IMG/VR virus record: IMGVR_UViG_3300000325_000027
Location: 1 to 22,323 of that record
Length of the DNA stretch: 22,323 bases
DNA from: a virus
Reading direction: 5' to 3' (one strand)
Below the pieces are notes generated by a model that had not been told where the DNA came from, did no database searches, and saw only the letters and a list, made by a program, of their open reading frames with translations. Both the position numbers and the translations under genes were made by a program. Positions 21,175-22,323 of the stretch are shown in pieces (position 1 is the first letter of the stretch; the number at the start of each line of letters is the position of its first letter).

Positions 21175-22323
21175 TGGCTAGTTTAAAAGATATTCAAAAT
21201 CAACTAGATAATAATACTTTTGATCCAAGTAAGTATAGCAGACAGGAAAGAGATCTAATTGATGCTGCAATTAAAAAAGGATTAATTACAGGTCCTTCAA
21301 TGTCAGAATTACAATCACAAAGAGCAGGTGCTGCAAAAGATGTAGCTACTATTGACGAGGCAGTAAAGAATCCAATTGGTGTAAGATTACAGCAAACAGG
21401 AAGCTCGTTGGATGGTAGATCAGAAGCAGTTCTTGCTGGAGATCTTATAGGATCTATTACACCCTATGTTGCAATGAGAAAAAAAATATTTAGTGCAGCT
21501 AAATCAAAAGTACCAGGAGATAAATCAACAGGTTTATTTGCTAGAACTAAAATGTTTAGCAACTTTTCAGATAAATTAACTGCAAGACTACCAGGACGAT
21601 TTAAATTATTAGGTGGCCTTACAAAATTACTTGCAAAAGTAGCAGATCCAACTATTGGAAGAGTATTAGCTAGTCCACTTGGAAGAGCAGAAGTATACTC
21701 TGTATTAGGTGGTACTGCAGGAGCAGGAGCAGGTTCAGTTACTTATGACATGTTGAATGAAACTGTTGGAGTTGCTGCTATGGATGCAATAGCTTCTGAC
21801 ATGGAAAACATGAGTCCACAAGAAGTTAAGACAGATATGTTTGCTAATGCAGCAGACTCTATGTTTACAGCTTTAGCATGGAACGCTGGTGCTGCAACAT
21901 TAACACCATTTATTACAAAAGGTTTAGGTAAAGTTGGAAGATTGATGATTGGTGCCAAATCAAAAAACGCGAAAGAATTAGTAAACATAGCAAGAGAAAG
22001 AGGTGGTTTACCTATTCCTATGGTAATGACTGCACAAGAAGGTACAGGTCTTCTTGGTGGTTTTGCTTCTAAATTTTTTAAAGTTCTTGGTATAATGCCT
22101 TTTATTAATGGTATAGGTAAGGAAGCTTTACAAGGAGCAGAACAAGCAGCTGGTAAAAATTATTTAAACAATGATGTTCTTAAATACGGGCCACTGGTCA
22201 AAACAGGAATGTTATCAGCCACTGTTTGGAAACAAGCAGAACAAGCCTTTATACAAAATAGTAATTTGATTAATTCAAGTTACAAAGCTTTTGATACGTT
22301 AGCAGATACAATCGGAAACCCAA
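21174..22323 (+). CDS. Large internal virion protein, 3' end beyond the window
   Basis: The ATG shares its first base with the stop of the preceding gene, and the frame stays open to the last base of the window, giving 383 residues so far. It begins MASLKDIQNQLDNNTFDPSK. It carries two hydrophobic Gly/Ala regions: about 180-200 (VYSVLGGTAGAGAGSVTY) and about 232-255 (FTALAWNAGAATLTPFITKG). Amphipathic helices surround them. An open frame of this length with this composition at the end of an ejection gene run suggests the largest ejection protein (T7 gp16-like or similar, often over 1000 residues). No lysozyme or transglycosylase motif is seen in the visible part; one could lie beyond the edge. 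Confidence 0.6.
   Translation, partial: MASLKDIQNQLDNNTFDPSKYSRQERDLIDAAIKKGLITGPSMSELQSQRAGAAKDVATIDEAVKNPIGVRLQQTGSSLDGRSEAVLAGDLIGSITPYVAMRKKIFSAAKSKVPGDKSTGLFARTKMFSNFSDKLTARLPGRFKLLGGLTKLLAKVADPTIGRVLASPLGRAEVYSVLGGTAGAGAGSVTYDMLNETVGVAAMDAIASDMENMSPQEVKTDMFANAADSMFTALAWNAGAATLTPFITKGLGKVGRLMIGAKSKNAKELVNIARERGGLPIPMVMTAQEGTGLLGGFASKFFKVLGIMPFINGIGKEALQGAEQAAGKNYLNNDVLKYGPLVKTGMLSATVWKQAEQAFIQNSNLINSSYKAFDTLADTIGNP

Noticed and set aside
1-22323. tRNA genes, CRISPR arrays, insertion sequences, integrase or attachment sites
   Set aside because: I saw no cloverleaf with a GGTTCGA-type arm in a gap, no regularly spaced repeats outside coding repeats, and no transposase or integrase motifs. 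All gaps are shorter than about 55 bases.

Overview
The window is a continuous stretch of a tailed double-stranded DNA phage genome, covering the late structural half. The base composition is AT-rich (by eye roughly one third G+C). Every supported gene lies on the + strand, and most neighbours overlap by 1-30 bases (TAATG, ATGA and GTGA junctions), as in a long polycistronic late operon. Several protein families look like those of marine podovirus-like phages of low-GC Alphaproteobacteria such as Pelagibacterales. That host guess rests on recalled family resemblance and composition, not on a search. The tail genes point to a short-tailed P22-like machine: SU10/P22-type adaptors, a P22 gp10-like stabilisation protein, and a block of putative ejection proteins. 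No terminase, portal, capsid, integrase or replication gene is inside the window; capsid genes probably lie just upstream.

Layout. 1-1049: a UUCG-capped stem at the very edge, a small beta-rich protein and a very basic protein with a DUF6321-like C-terminus. 1037-3338: seven small proteins, at least five with a membrane segment or signal peptide, ending in an M15-family peptidase; this is the likely lysis region. 3338-8017: a small basic protein, a good sigma70-like promoter, then adaptor proteins, small structural proteins, a Gln/Thr/Ser repeat protein and a tail fibre with a Gly-rich tip. 8017-10579: a possible fibre chaperone followed by very AT-rich cargo, comprising a DUF6065-like protein, two 2OG-Fe(II) oxygenase-like proteins and a small unknown. 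10609-14182: the gp10-like protein and several small proteins. 14182-16562: a third 2OG-oxygenase-like protein, a GT-B glycosyltransferase and a GT-A-like glycosyltransferase. 16545-end: a near-consensus promoter followed by five probable internal virion or ejection proteins, including a GNAT-like one and a large one cut by the window edge.

How it works together (inference): the structural genes build the head-tail connector, tail, fibre and ejection apparatus, and the small membrane proteins with the M15 peptidase release progeny. Two modification cassettes are inserted between tail genes. Together they hold three HxD...H enzymes and two glycosyltransferases, and could hydroxylate and/or glycosylate virion proteins (for example the Gly/Pro-rich fibre tip) or remodel host glycans. 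This is the most interesting part of the window.
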